A DNA stretch of 64,000 nucleotides from Pictodentalium vernedei. Lineage: Eukaryota > Mollusca > Scaphopoda > Dentaliida > Dentaliidae. Under the pieces are notes generated by a model. That model searched no databases, was not told the DNA's origin, and saw only the letters and a list, made by a program, of their open reading frames with translations. The translations under genes were made by a program, and so were the position numbers. How positions within the stretch are numbered: position 1 is the first letter of the stretch; each line of letters starts with the position of its first letter. The stretch covers positions 537,004,971-537,068,970 of the forward strand of contig CM062297.1 of the NCBI GenBank assembly GCA_031216915.1, written 5' to 3'. Below, in pieces: positions 40,761 through 52,814 of this stretch.

Positions 40761-42146
40761 CTAGCCCTTCATTAATTGTGACGACGGAGGCACACTGTTG
40801 GAAGACATCACAGATACATCACCCTAATCTTGATCGTCTGAAATAGAAATTGATAAAGTAGAGTGACCCTGCGGGGAAAGGACCGGAGTGTCCAAATCCC
40901 CAACAACATACCGTGACATACGCTTCCCATATTGTCATCGAAATCATACGATACAGAACAGGAGTTAATGCGAGTACACTGACCACATATAGAATGATAA
41001 TAAGGTCAGAGGAAGACTTCCTCTTAAAACAATTGATCAATATCCTTTCAATGTGAAAAGAAAACAAGTCCTGGTACTCGCACTAACCCCTGGCAATCAA
41101 AATACATAATAATAATATGATCCATTAATATAGAAAAAATAATTGAAATCAAAATATTTTGAAAAAATATTTTTTCAGAACAGCCCAAGTTTCTGAAAAG
41201 TAACATTGAGCCCCAATGGATCCCAAGCCTAAGTGTGGACAAAAATTTTAAAAATATTTTAAACAATTTATTCAACACTTACGAACAATAATAATGTATC
41301 TAGATATGATTAAAATAACATAAAGATATTATTATTTAGAAATCCCCCCCTCACACAGAGGGCTGTTGTAAATGTAAACAATGAGTGTAAAAACACTAAA
41401 ATAAGACTCCAGGCACCCAGGCCCGAAATCAGTTACCAAAAATACACCATCTGATGCAAAACAGAGACTTCCAGGGAAGAAACTGCAGAACATCAGATGG
41501 TAGATGCAGAACACAATGCCTAACCACCCGTAGGTGAAGATGTAAACATGGGGAAAGAACAGAATTCATTCTGTTATTAAGCTAAAACTCCCAAGAAATT
41601 TTAGTAATAATAATTACAGAAACTATGCCAAAAGCATGGGAGAATAGCAAGGGGGAACTTAAAGGACAGGGAGAGAGGAAAAACACTTGAAAAAACAGTG
41701 TAACTAAATAATCAGAATGACAACAAAATGGCTGCTGCCTTGAAAATAGGTAACTTAACATAATTTCATTAAAAAATTTTAAGTTACAGCCCTGATAATA
41801 TTCTGTCACACATTCTTTTCCTCTCCTCCTTTTCTATCCTCCTTAGAATCAACATTTCACTAATATTTATGTGTCTGGCATCATTTAAACTGAGATTTAA
41901 AAGCACAAAGATCAGTCAGATGTTAACTGATGAAGGGCCAAACTTAGAATGATAAATGGCGCCAATTTCGGAACGTCCTTGACACTGCGCATGCGCAGTG
42001 GGGGCGAGGTGTGGAGGGCCTTTCAGGACATGTTTTCTTTAGTTTTAGATGCAAATTTTGGGGATTGGGGGGCAAAATTTGTGTTTGGCCCTATATTTTA
42101 AGAGTTAGCACCAGCTATGTCTGGGTCATTGGTACAGTATAAAAAT

Positions 42147-43556
42147 ATCGATAGCTCCCATCTAGAGGTCTCCCCAAACAAGCATACCAGGTTTCAAAGC
42201 AATCAAATCATAAATGTGCCCTGTAGGGTGTGCCAAAGGGAAATATTGTGGTCTGACTAAACTGAGTTCTAAAAACGTTGGCCGCGGCAACATTATTTGA
42301 CAGAAATTGAAGAAAATCGACAGCTCCCATCTGGAGGTCACCCCAAACAAGCATGCCAGGTTTCAAAGCAATCCGATCATAAATGTACCCTGTAGGGTGT
42401 GCCAATGGGAAATATTGAGTCTTCTGACTAAACTGAGTTCTAAGAATGTTGGCCGTGGCAACATTTTTTGACGGAAATTGAAGAAAATCGATAGCTCCCA
42501 TCTAGAGGTATCCCCAAACAAGCATACCAGGTTTCAAAGCAATCTGATCATAAATGGGCCCTGTAGGGTGTGCCAAAGGGAAATATTGAGGTCTGACTAA
42601 ACTAAGTTCTACGAACGTTGGCCGTGGCAACATTTATTGCCGGAAATTGAAGGAAATCGATAGCTCCCATCTAGAGGTCACCCTAAATAAGCATACCACA
42701 TTTCAAAGCAATCAAATCATAAATGTGCCCTGTAGGGTGTGCCAAAGGGAAATATTGCGGTTTGACTAAACTAAGTTCTAAGAACGTTGGCCGCGGCAAC
42801 ATTTTTTGACGGAAATTGAAGAAAATCGATAGCTCCCATCTAGAGGTCACCCCAAACAAGCATGCCAGGTTTCAAAGCAATCCGATCATAAATGTACCCT
42901 GTAGGGTGTGCCAAAGGGAAATATTGAGTCTTCTGACTAAACTAAGTTCTAAGAACGTTGGCCGCGGCAACATTTTTTGACAGAAATTAAAGAAAATCGA
43001 TAGCTCCCATCTAGAGGTCTACCCAAACAAGCATACAAGGTTTCAAAGCAATCTGATCATAAATGTGCCCTGTAGGGTGTGCCAAAGGGAAATATTGAGG
43101 TCTGACTAAACTAAGTTCTACGAAGGTTGGCCGTGGCAACATTTTTTGCCGGAAATTGAAGAAAATCGATAGCTCCCATCTAGAGGTCACCCTAAATAAG
43201 CACACCAGGTTTCAAAGCAATCTGATCATAAATGTGCCCTGTAGGGTGTGCCAAAGGGAAATAATGTGGTTTGACTAAACTAAGTTCTAAGAACGTTGGC
43301 CGCGGCAACATTTTTTGACGGAAATTGAAGAAAATCGATAGCTCCCATCTAGAGGTCACCCCAAACAAGCATACCAAGTTTCAAAGTAATCTGATCATAA
43401 ATGTGACCTGTGAGGTGTGCCAAAGGAAATTGTGGACGTACGTACTAACGTACTAACGTACGTACGTACGTACATACGTACGTACGTACGTACATACGCC
43501 GACGGACGAGAAGTGATGGCAATAGCTCAGCTTGACTTTGTCAAGTTGAGCTAAAA
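42147..43556. mobile_element. 168-bp-satellite element, second copy, right part
   Basis: Eight further units (AGCTCCCATCTAGAGGTC near 42152, 42323, 42496, 42663 and on) are followed by the ACGT microsatellite (about 43434-43500), GACGGACGAGAAGTGATGG and the hairpin tail GTCAAGTTGAGCTAAAAA. The order of sequence variants among units matches the copy at 8721-10249. Confidence 0.85.
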
Positions 43557-43811
43557 ATCCACAAAGGTTGTGTCCTATTGACCTTAACATACAAGAAATT
43601 GCTCCAGACGTGCTGACATACCTCAAATGGTGCCAGGTTGAGAGATAGGGCTGTGTTCGGATGGACAATATCGCTCATCTCAATGGACCTAAACTAGCAG
43701 CCCACTCCACGGGTAAAATTGTATTTTGCGTAAAAAAACCCCCACTCCATACCTGTATGGATAGACAGCCGAATGAATGATCATAAGTTTATCAAGGACC
43801 ATACCTCTTGT
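43557..43811. other. Short non-repetitive intron stretch
   Basis: Nothing recognisable; short ORFs only. Confidence 0.4.
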
Positions 43812-45462
43812 AACAAGAGCACCACCAGGTGTGGCTAAATACGCCCGTTCTAGGTCAAAAAAGGGACTTAACTCATGTAAAAATAATTGGGCGGAACCCA
43901 TATTCAAACTTGGTCAGTATTATTAGCTGGAAAATACACATACCAACTTTGGTTGAGATCAAATAATCCAAACTGGAATTATTAGTCGGATACCAAAAAT
44001 GTTAATCGACGGTCAAATTCTAAGTAAAAAAAGGCCCATAACTCCACATTTTTTTAACTTAATAATTCACCTGTTTTCACATTTTCATATTAAGCGATCA
44101 GAGGTCTTCACAAAATAAAAAAAAATGGTAACATCCATTTTATTCCTAAGATAACTTCTAAAGGGCTGCTGTAGAAGATTCTCCTTGCAGTTTACAATGG
44201 TAGTGTCCATTCATTGACAGGTTGACTTCATTGATAAAGACTGATGATAGGTGGCGCCAAGGAAAAGAACATTTTGAAGATCATAACAGCTTTTAACGGT
44301 GAGGATTCTCGTCGTTTAAAAATAAAATGGAGTTATCTGCTCCTGTCAAATACACAACGACAATTGATGATCAACATGGGTGCAAAGTTTGAACAATAAA
44401 GCAAGTAAAATGTTGAAGGAGTAGGCCACACAATAGCGTAATGTTTCAAGTACTAAAAGGGGGCATCACTCTGGAAATACAAAACAGAGTTACCTGCTTT
44501 TGTCACGCGAACAACGGCAATTGGTGATCAACATGTGTGCAAAGTTTGAACAATATAGCATGTACAATGTTGAAGGAGAAGGCGACACAATACTGTAATA
44601 TTTTAAGTACAAAAAGGGGCATAACTTTGGAAGTACAAAATGAAGTTACCTGTTCTTGTCATATGCACAACGGCAATTGGTGATCACCATGTGTGCCATG
44701 TTTGAACAATATTGCATGTAAAATGTTGAAGGAGTAGGCGACACAATACTGTAATGTTTTAAGTTCTAAAAGGGAGCAAAAATCTGTAAATACAAAAAAG
44801 AGTTACCTGAACTTGTCACATGAACAATGGCAATTGGTGATCAACATGTGTGCAAAGTTTGAACAATGTAGAATGTACAATGTTGAAGGAGTAGGCGACA
44901 CAATACTGTGATGTTTCAAGTACTAAAAGGGGGCATGACTCTGGAGACACAAAACAGAGTTACCTGCTCTTGTCACATGCACAACGTCAATTGGTGATCA
45001 ACATGTGTGCAAAGTTTGAACAATATAGCATGTAAAATGTTGAAAAAGTAGACAACACAATACTGTAATGTTTTAAGTACTAAAAGGGGGGACATAACTC
45101 TGGAAATACAAAACAGAGTCACCTGCTCTTGTCACATGCACAACGGCAATTGGTGATCAACATTTGTGCAAAGTTTGAACAATATAGCATGTAAAACGTC
45201 GAAGGAGTAGGCGACACAATACTGTAATGTTTTAAGTACTAAAAGGGAGTATAAATCTGGAAATACTAAATGGAGTTACCTGCTTTTGTCACATGCACAA
45301 CGCCAATTACTGATCAACATGTTTGTCAAGTTTGAACAATATAGCATATAAAACTTTGGAGGAGTAGGCGACACAAAAATTGTTTATGGACAGATAGACG
45401 GACAATGGACGGACAACGCCATAACATAATACATCAGCCAAAAAAAGACGGACGTATAAAAA
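43812..45462. mobile_element. Satellite-bearing element with 157-bp units
   Basis: The head is AACAAGAGCACCACCAGGTG with ATACGCCCG. The core units start with AAAAGGGGGCAT-like text at 44455, 44612, 44768, 44925, 45082 and 45241 (spacing 156-159). They contain GAGTTACCTGCTCTTGTCAC, ACGGCAATTGGTGATCAAC and GTGTGCAAAGTTTGAACAAT. The tail is GACAGATAGACGGAC, CATAACATAATACATC and GACGGACGTATAAAAA. Head and tail match the 23334 element while the core is unrelated. No coding capacity. Confidence 0.75.
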
Positions 45463-46549
45463 TGAGAGGATGGAACCTGTTGCAGATGTATATACTTTCC
45501 CCCAGGTTACTGTGTCACCATATCATATACGACCAATGATTTTGGAATAATACTGCAAAATGTTTATTTGATGTACAAACTAACGGATGGATGATGACAA
45601 TGAGATGGATGGATGGACAGATGAGTGAATGATGGACTGACCAAACAAATGAACCAACGGACAGATATAATCCAGTATACCCCTTATTCTCTTTGAGAGT
45701 GGGGATAAAATAATCCAATAAAATGGGTATATAAACAGCTCCAGCATGATAGGGATTTAATTCTCAGTGAGAATATTATGCAGAACAATATGTTATATCA
45801 AGTCTTGAACCATAATAAACAAATTTTGGGCAGGGCCAAAATATTGCTCCTACAAGCATGAGCCCAAATAATAGATGAGAAAACTTGAATATTGAGCATA
45901 TAAGGAAGTTGTACGCAAAATTTAAAGCATTGTGACAGGTGGTTCATGAGAAGATGATTTTTGAAGAATTTTTAGTTTTTATGAGCACAACTTCCAGCCT
46001 ATTAGGATTAGCTTATTCTATTGAACAAATGTGGAAGGTTGTCCCACAGGGAAAATTTATGCCAAGTTTGGATGATTTTGGTTCAATGATTCTGAAGATG
46101 ACTGATAAGCAAAGTTAATGGATGATGGATGCAAAGTGATGCCAATAGCTCATCCAGAATTTCAGTTAGGTAAGCTAAAAAAGATTCCGCAAATGAATCC
46201 CCTTCCCCCAACCCACGGTCAATTAAGTGACAATTTTATTTTTGCGTAAAATCACCCAATTCTCCAAAAGTCATTTTAATGCCAAGAAAAAAATTACCCT
46301 AATGGACTTCCCACCCCTGCCCTGAGGGCAATTAGGTGAACGGTGGTTTTTTTTTCATAAAATCACTCAAAATCCATAAAAGCTAATTTTCAAAACATTT
46401 CTCAATGCATTGTCAAGTTATCCTCTGGAAACCATAAAATGAATTATTTTTCACTAAGTGGAATAATTCTAGAACAGAGAATGTGAATACAGTCCAATTC
46501 AAACTTGACCTGTATTTTATCATTCTAGACAATAGGTGAAAGTTAACGA
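45463..46549. other. Repeat debris between elements
   Basis: It contains a GATGGATGGA stretch (about 45588-45660), then a degraded unit of the TGAGCCCAAATAATAG family ending in a tail-like AATAGCTCATCC ... GTAAGCTAAAAAAG near 46140-46184, then a C-rich spacer and part of the CTTGACCTGTATTTTA family that DIRS family 2 entered. No gene. Confidence 0.5.
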
Positions 46550-46554
46550 AATTA

Positions 46555-46815
46555 AAATTTTTTAGTAAATTTTGTTTCTTAACATACCTACCACAATTGT
46601 TTACAGTTGGCTGTAACAAGTGCAAGCCCTACTTCGGAACTAACTCAAGCTTTTAGAGAACTTTTCCAAACAAGTTGGAAAAGTAATAGAGTGCAAAAGC
46701 ACGAAAAAGATTGAAAAAAGGGTCGAGCGAGACCAGTGCTCAAAATTACAGGTACTCTCTCTGCACAACTCTTGCGTTTACCGAGCGCATGCACAACAAC
46801 CGTGACGTCAATTCT
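46555..46815. repeat. Left inverted terminal repeat of DIRS family 2
   Basis: It contains ACAATTGTTTACAGTTGGCTG, GCAAGCCCTACTTCGGAAC and a TGACGTCA palindrome at about 46803-46810. It pairs inverted with 52815-53064. The outermost 40 bases differ between the two ends, as is usual in DIRS-1-like elements where the outer segments are restored from the internal complementary region. Confidence 0.88.
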
Positions 46816-46896
46816 GTATTTCCGCCAACGAGAAGTTTGTGATTTAGCAGGAAGGCATCGATATCAAAGATATCCCCAAGTAAGGGTGGGCCTCCG

Positions 46897-46993
46897 GTAA
46901 ACAATTGTGGTAGGTATGTTAAGAAACAAAATTTACTAAAAAAGTTTAATTTCTTTTCAACCTACTCACAATTGTTTACAATTGGCTGAATAA
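46897..46993. repeat. Internal complementary region of DIRS family 2
   Basis: TAAACAATTGTGGTAGGTAT and GTTAAGAAACAAAATTTAC are the complement of the left terminus. They are followed by CTTTTCAACCTACTCAC and AATTGTTTACAATTGGCTG, the complement of the right terminus. Because the two ends of this element differ in their outer 40 bases, the two halves can be assigned without ambiguity. Confidence 0.92.
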
Positions 46994-47151
46994 ACAATAG
47001 GAGGAGGTGAATCACATCACCAATACCAACAAGAGTAGCAGAAAGAAAAGCAAGGATGGCAGAGAACAATAGCGAAACCTGTAACGAAAACAGAGAGAAG
47101 GCACCTGAAAAGAACAAGGCTGAGCGAAGCACAACCTCAATAAAAACAATT

Positions 47152-48207
47152 TTAACGAGGGTGCACAACAGCCTGAGCAGCAACGAGAGGGCCTAAAGAA
47201 TAAAGGTCCTCAGATTGCTGCTGAAGGTGGCGGAGATAAAAGGAGGAGAAGGTAGAGGCATCCCTCCAGCAAGCCGCATTCATAACATCCCGGAGCGAAA
47301 CAGAATTGGAGAACGCCCAGGATGTAGAAATGGCACGAACCTCATGAGCATTAAACCGGTTCAAAACAAGATCTTACCTAGACAAGCAGGAATAAGCCAG
47401 CTTGATTGCAAGACAGATCCACCTGCAAATAGAATGGGAAGAGATAGACTGCCTCTTAGGAATGAGAGACAGAAAGAATCTCTTCCGACCCCTCCGAATG
47501 AACTGAGTGCGAGTAATGTAAGTCTTGATCGCATGAACAGGACAAAGAAGAGGTCTCCGGCCATCGACAGCAGGGAAAGCCCAAATGCAGATGGGAGGAG
47601 GTAATGAATCAGTAAGTTGATTCTTAGCCAGAAAAGAGCAATCAGTGGTGAAGGTGACACTGTTAGCCTCATTTCTGAAGAAGGCAGAATCAAGAGATAG
47701 CGCATGAAGCTCACTGACTCGTTGAGCAGAAGCAAACGCTAGAAGAAAAGCCGTCTTATAGGTGAGAAAACGCATATCGGTCTCAGATAAAGGCTCGAAT
47801 GGCGCCCCCTCCAAACAATGCAACACCCATGCCAAGTTCCACTTGGGTGTAAGACGCAAAACTCGAGGCCTCTTCAAAGAAAAGTGCCGAATGAGTTTGG
47901 AGAGAAAAAGATTACGACCGATGCACCGCTTTCCCACACAAGAGAAAGTATCAGACGGCATAGACCGATAGCCCTTAATCGTAATAGGCTGGAGGCCCTT
48001 GGAGTCAAAAAGATATACCAGAAAATCCGCAATTTGAGCGATTGACGGATCACAGTAATCCACGTTGTGATCTGCACACCAGCGGCAGAAAACCTTCCAC
48101 TTCGCAGCATAAGTCATGCCAGTGGAATGTCACCGCGATGCAGAAATGCACTCCACTGTTCGTCTCGAAAAACCTCTACGTCGGAGACTGGACCTGATAA
48201 AAGACAT
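47152..48207 (-). pseudogene. DIRS family 2 tyrosine recombinase (two in-frame stops)
   Basis: This recombinase would integrate the cDNA circle. From an ATG at MSFIRSSLRRRGFSRRTVE the frame overlaps the end of the polymerase ORF. Domains in order: SAM-like N-terminal region (YAAKWKVFCRWCADH, IADFLVYLFDSKG, TIKGYRSMPSDTF), first arginine in FASAQRVSELHAL, HxxR box HEVRAISTSWAFS, and nucleophile segment FSSFYLRHL. A TGA lies where copy a has arginine, just before the MTYAAKW segment, consistent with CGA to TGA decay. A TAA lies between CLSR and DLVL. Length and spacing otherwise match copy a with no frameshift, so the full R-H-R-Y set is present but the protein is truncated unless stops are read through. 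Confidence 0.88.
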
Positions 48208-50392
48208 GCGTGAAGGGACAGGCTCGCCAGATTGTTGTGATACTTCCTGGGATGACCCTGGGAAAGAAGATCGCGATGTGGAGGTAGACGAATCGGCCGA
48301 TCTGCCAACAGAGGCCGCAGCAGATTGATCCACACCCTCTGTGGAGACAGAGGTGCAATCAGAATAATCCTGCAACTGCAAGCACGAATCTTCGCTAATA
48401 CTTGAGGAAGAATCGGTGCAGGAGGAAAGGCATAGCCGATTCAACCTGTCCAGTCCAGAGACAGAGCATCGACTGCAAATGCCAGAGGATCTGGACAAGG
48501 GGAGACAAAGGTCTCTACCTGATGATTCCCGCGAGTAGCGAAAAGGTTGACCTGAGGATGGCCCCACTGCTCGCAAATCGCCTGAAACACCGACCAATGT
48601 AGCATCCATTCGGTTGGAAGGACACTGTCGCGTCGGGACAGGGAGTCTGCTAGGATGTTGAGACGCCCGGGAATGTGTCGAATGGACACCCGAGCGTTCA
48701 TATCCCGCGCCAACAGAAGAAGATCCCGAGACAGCCGATTCATGGGAATCGAATGTGTGCCTCCTTGATTCCGTATGTAGGCCACTACTGTCGAATTGTC
48801 TGAAAGAAGAAGGACAAAATGGTCCGACAGATGAGGGATCCAAAGCCGAAAACTCAACAGAAGAGCAAGGAGCTCCTTCTGGTTGATATGAAGGCCCACC
48901 TGCTCGCTGTCCCACTCGCCGTGAGTAGACAGACCGAGAGGATCTAACGTCGCACCCCAGCCCCGATCGCTGGCATCCGCAGTAAGGATGCGATTGGCCA
49001 AAGGAAAATCCAACGGAACACCCTGTGTCAGCCAGGGAATATCAGCCCAAGGGTGGGGGTGACAAAGCAGAGACCAAGGAATAGTGAGTTCCAGGTCCAG
49101 CAGATCTACATTCGGATGCCAATGATCCAACAGGAAGTGTTGGAGAGGTCGGACAAACAAGCGACCGAGCGGAATGAGATCTGTCACCAAACCGCAAAGG
49201 CCCAGCATCCGAAGGAAAGTCCTGGCCAAGACCAAGGAAGATTGAAGCAGGTTCCGAGTCAAGGCGGAAAGTATCGTCGCCCGAGCATGGGGGACCGACA
49301 CTACATTGTGAAGAGTGTCGAAATCCATCCCCAAATGACGGAATCGCTGAGAAGGAAGGAGATCCAACTTCTCGCGATTGACTCTGAAACCCAGCGACGC
49401 TAGCAGGCAAAGAAACTGCCGGACATCTAACTCCAGAACAGCAGCATCGTGGTGTCGTTGGAGGATGTCGTCCAGGTAGGCTGACGAAGTCACAGCCAAC
49501 TGAGTACGGTGGAAAGCAAGCACATGTGACATCAGTCAGGTGAAGGCCCAAGGAGCCAGGTTCAAACCGAATGGGAGAGCTCTGAATAGATAACTCGATC
49601 CCGAAACGAGAACCGAAGGTATTTCCGTGACGCCAGATGAATGGGTACATGGAAGTAGGCATCCTTCAGGTCGATACTGGCAGCAAAGTTGCCCTGATGA
49701 ACTGAAAGTCGAACCAACTGGAAAGTCTCCATACTGAAATGAGGAGCTATAATGTACTCGTTCAGGATACTCAGATCGATGACAGGATGAAATTGGCCGT
49801 TTTTCTTCGCCGCCAAGAAAAGTCTCGAGTAAAACCCCGGTGAAAGGGTGTTCCTGACCACCTCGATCACCCCTTTGGAGAGGAGATTGTCGATCTCCTG
49901 CACCAGAAGGTCCCGACACTGAGAATCGGAAGGGACCTGAGTCGGGCGGGGCACCCTAGATAAACTGGGGTGCCGATGGAAGGACAGTCGCAGACTGGAT
50001 TGAATGAAGTCGAGGACCCAAGGGTCCGACATTATCTCTGTCCAACGGTAGTAAAACAGCGACAGCCTTCCCCCGACTGGAGGCGAATCGAGGTGCGAAC
50101 CTTCACTTGCAGCCTCGACAAGGCCCCTGAGAGGAGAAACCACCTCGGGAAGTGACAGAGTCCTGAGACTTTCCTGCCTGAGGCTGCCAGCGAGCCTGGC
50201 CACGTCGGCACTTCTTATGTGCAGAAGGAGCAGACGGAGCCGAAGGCGTAGCCGACGAGGCAGACGCAGCAGCACGCTTGGCGGGCCTGGAACGACCACC
50301 ACCCGCAGCAGCAGGTTGGTCAAGCTGTCGCAGCAAAAGCTGGTCCTTCGAATGATGAAGAACTTTGCCACGTACAGCTTCCACGGAACCAT
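48114..50392 (-). pseudogene. DIRS family 2 reverse transcriptase/RNase H (one frameshift, two stops)
   Basis: The finger and palm motifs are FLAAKKNGQFHPVIDLS, SIDLKDAYFHVPIHLAS, FRALPFGLNLAPWAF and the intact catalytic box SAYLDDILQRHH. RNase H follows: LTADASDRGWGATLD, HINQKELLALLLSF, LLLSDNSTVVAYIRNQGG and HIPGRLNILADSLSR, with all four acidic positions recognisable. The connector DALSLDWTG, a stop, then IGYAFPPAP leads to the end of the frame, overlapping the recombinase. A frame change lies near 49560-49600 between the two palm motifs, and stops lie at 49533-49535 and at 48441. Copy a has its equivalents in the same order. Confidence 0.9.
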
Positions 50393-52537
50393 GGAACAAC
50401 TAAGGTCCCACCAAAGAGGCAGACCTCAGAACAGCACATTGCTCAGAAGGAAGGGATGGAGAAGAATCCAACACCGCATACCAGTGTGCCAGCTCCAAAT
50501 TAGGCATGTTACAGGTGTGAGCGTGTGTCAAGTTCATAAGAGCCTGTGACAAAACACGAAAAGGCGCCTGAGCATCATCAAACTCCCCTGGTGGAAAATA
50601 TTCAGCCAGAGCAGTGACGACATGGTCCGCGAGAGATAACATACCCAGCATCTCTCGGAACAGACCCACCATAGTTTCAACTACCGACATCGGGAGAACT
50701 GCTGACTTAGGCTTAGTTAACCCGAGGGAAGAAGAATCCTCATCCACAGTAGTCATCCCTTGGAAGACTGGTGGAGAGACGGAATCGTAAACACGAAACC
50801 GTGATGGAGGCAGAAAGGCATCAGCTCTAGAAAAGAAGGAACCCTTGAGGGCCTTAGAACGCATTTCGGCATCTAAGCCCTGGAAGGACTCAACAACCTG
50901 AGCCGATTGCAGAGGACGCAAAGCCCCAGAGCTAGAAGGCTCAACAGGGTTACGGCGCTCCACAGTGGACTGCGGCCGGACGGTCACAGATGGCTGGTCT
51001 GAAGGTTGAACTTCCGGCAATAAGCCGAAGACGAAATCCAAAGCCTGCCCCAAGACTGACGAGGGGGCCCATCACCTTCCAGATAATCGTCATCCTTCAT
51101 AGCAGAGGAGACATAGCCCAACTTGGGCTGACCAGCAGAAACCTCCTGGGAAGACTGAGCAGTATCCAAGGGGCCAGGCGAGACATCTCGGCGACCGCCC
51201 AAAGGAGGTTGTGCCTCAGGAGGCACAGGGAGGCCAACTTGAGGGTTGCCAGAAAGCAACCGGGTGAGCACCAAAACGGCCTGATGCAAGTCACCCTGAG
51301 AATCCGTCGCAGCAGCATCGAACGACGGAGTGTCCTCCCAATGGACCCTTCTGGTAGAAGAACCCAAATCCTCAGAAGAGACCGACGTTGAACGTCGATC
51401 GGCAGACAGAATAGGGATACGGTGAGAAGACACTGGAGGATAGTCCCGATTGTGACGCCCAGGGGCCATCACTGACCTCTGCGAAACAGAAGGTCCTGCC
51501 TGCAAATCCTCGAAAGAGACCGACGGCGCATGTCGATCGGTAGCTGGGCCTAGGACATGGTGAGAAGACACCGGAGGATTGTCCCAAGAATGACAGGAAC
51601 CTGTCATTGGCCTCTACGCGGCAGACGACCCCAACTGCCCATCCTCTGAGACCGACGGCAAGCATCGATCGACACCCAGACTCGGAACACAGTGAGGAAT
51701 CACCGGAGGAAGGTTCCGAGAGTGATAGCTAACAGGGGCTCTCACTGACAGCTGCCGAACAGCAGGCCCTGGATGCCAACGTCCCAACACCATCCCGCTA
51801 GGTGGCACACTAGCAGGGGAAGGAGGAACAATAAACGATTCACTCAAGTGACGAGGAATCGCTGCCGAAGCGACCGACCAGCTCAACCGACTAGAAGTAA
51901 ACCTAGCCAGATGAGACGGAGCAGACAGCAAACCCACACAACCCCGCTGCGAGGCTAGGGAGGCTGAGAGCACACAGACACACCAGCAGATACAGCCTCG
52001 GTCCCCTGAGACTGTAGACCATCCCCAGAGGAGATGAAAGAGCCACCATCAGACAGAATAGGATCTGTAGTAACAACTTCCTCAGCAACCGTCGATGGCG
52101 TAGGAGGCAGATCGGAGAGGGTCACCGAGCTGAACTCGGAGAAGCTCTCTACAAAAACAGACGCCTCAAGAGTGACATCAGAAGACAAAGAGACCACGGT
52201 CTCCACGTCAGGTATCACTGAAGTACAACAGTTCAACACCGTCAACAGTTGCAGAGGAACTCGCCACAGAAGACAGATCAGAATCCTGTGTGACAGAGTC
52301 ACCACGTGCACCAGCAGAAATGTCTGCTACGGCACGGCTACCCTTACCCCGAGAATGAGGGGTTGTAGCTCTGGACAGAACCACCTTGTTAACAGAAGCC
52401 CAGAATTTAGAGGACCAAACCCCACAAATACCACATGATTGGGCCTGAGTGCAATTGTTGCAAGTGACACATGTGGAATGAGAGTCGTCCCCATGCTTCA
52501 CTTGCAAGCAAGAGGTACAAGGAATAGTCTTTGGCAT
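50103..52537 (-). pseudogene. DIRS family 2 gag-like ORF1 (broken)
   Basis: It starts MPKTIPCTSCLQV, and the first 50 residues hold paired cysteines (CTSCLQVKHGD, CVTCNNCTQAQSCGICG), a putative zinc-binding module like that of copy a. A long serine/proline-rich middle contains a duplicated block (VSSHHVLGPATDRHAPSVS and VSSHRIPILSADRRSTSVS). The C-terminal part has VVETMVGLFREMLGMLS, LADHVVTALAEYFPPGEFD and NLELAHWYAVLD, matching family 1 gag. A basic tail, KKCRRGQARWQPQAG, closes it. Three frame changes and two stops break it. Confidence 0.8.
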
Positions 52538-52814
52538 TATATAAATGAAAATGAAATCAAGCTTCCCGCCGACGGAAAACAGCACAAAGGTTGTGTTCAC
52601 ACGTGGGGGAAAAACAAGATTAAGTGTGAAGAAACAAGCAATAATGATCAAAAATAACATTAATCAAAAACAATTTTGGATAGCTTGATAAAAGGATACA
52701 ATCCACTTGCACACAATGAAAAGCAGAGCACATATAATAAGTTGTTCACGAAGAATAGTAGCAAAGTAGCACGAGTCACAAAAATTTCCTACCATGTACA
52801 AATGGCGGAAATAA

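Larger units (their letters stand above)
35132..42146 (-). mobile_element. DIRS family 1 copy d, precisely bounded, RT deleted
   Basis: The inverted ends are 35132-35365 and 41930-42146 (shared CTTAAAATATAGGGCC and CTGCGCATGCGCAGT). The element starts GTTAAAAAATTT and ends GTATAAAAAT. The internal complementary region confirms both ends to the base. Coding remnants on the minus strand are gag (about 38.0-41.05 kb, with internal duplications), an RNase H trace (STVVAYLRNQGGT near 37660-37700) and traces of recombinase (GRALDAISYYRRSS near 37090). The reverse transcriptase palm is absent, with gag text next to RNase H text around 37980-38000. It is non-autonomous and was inserted into a satellite unit of the host element without target duplication. 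Confidence 0.92.
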
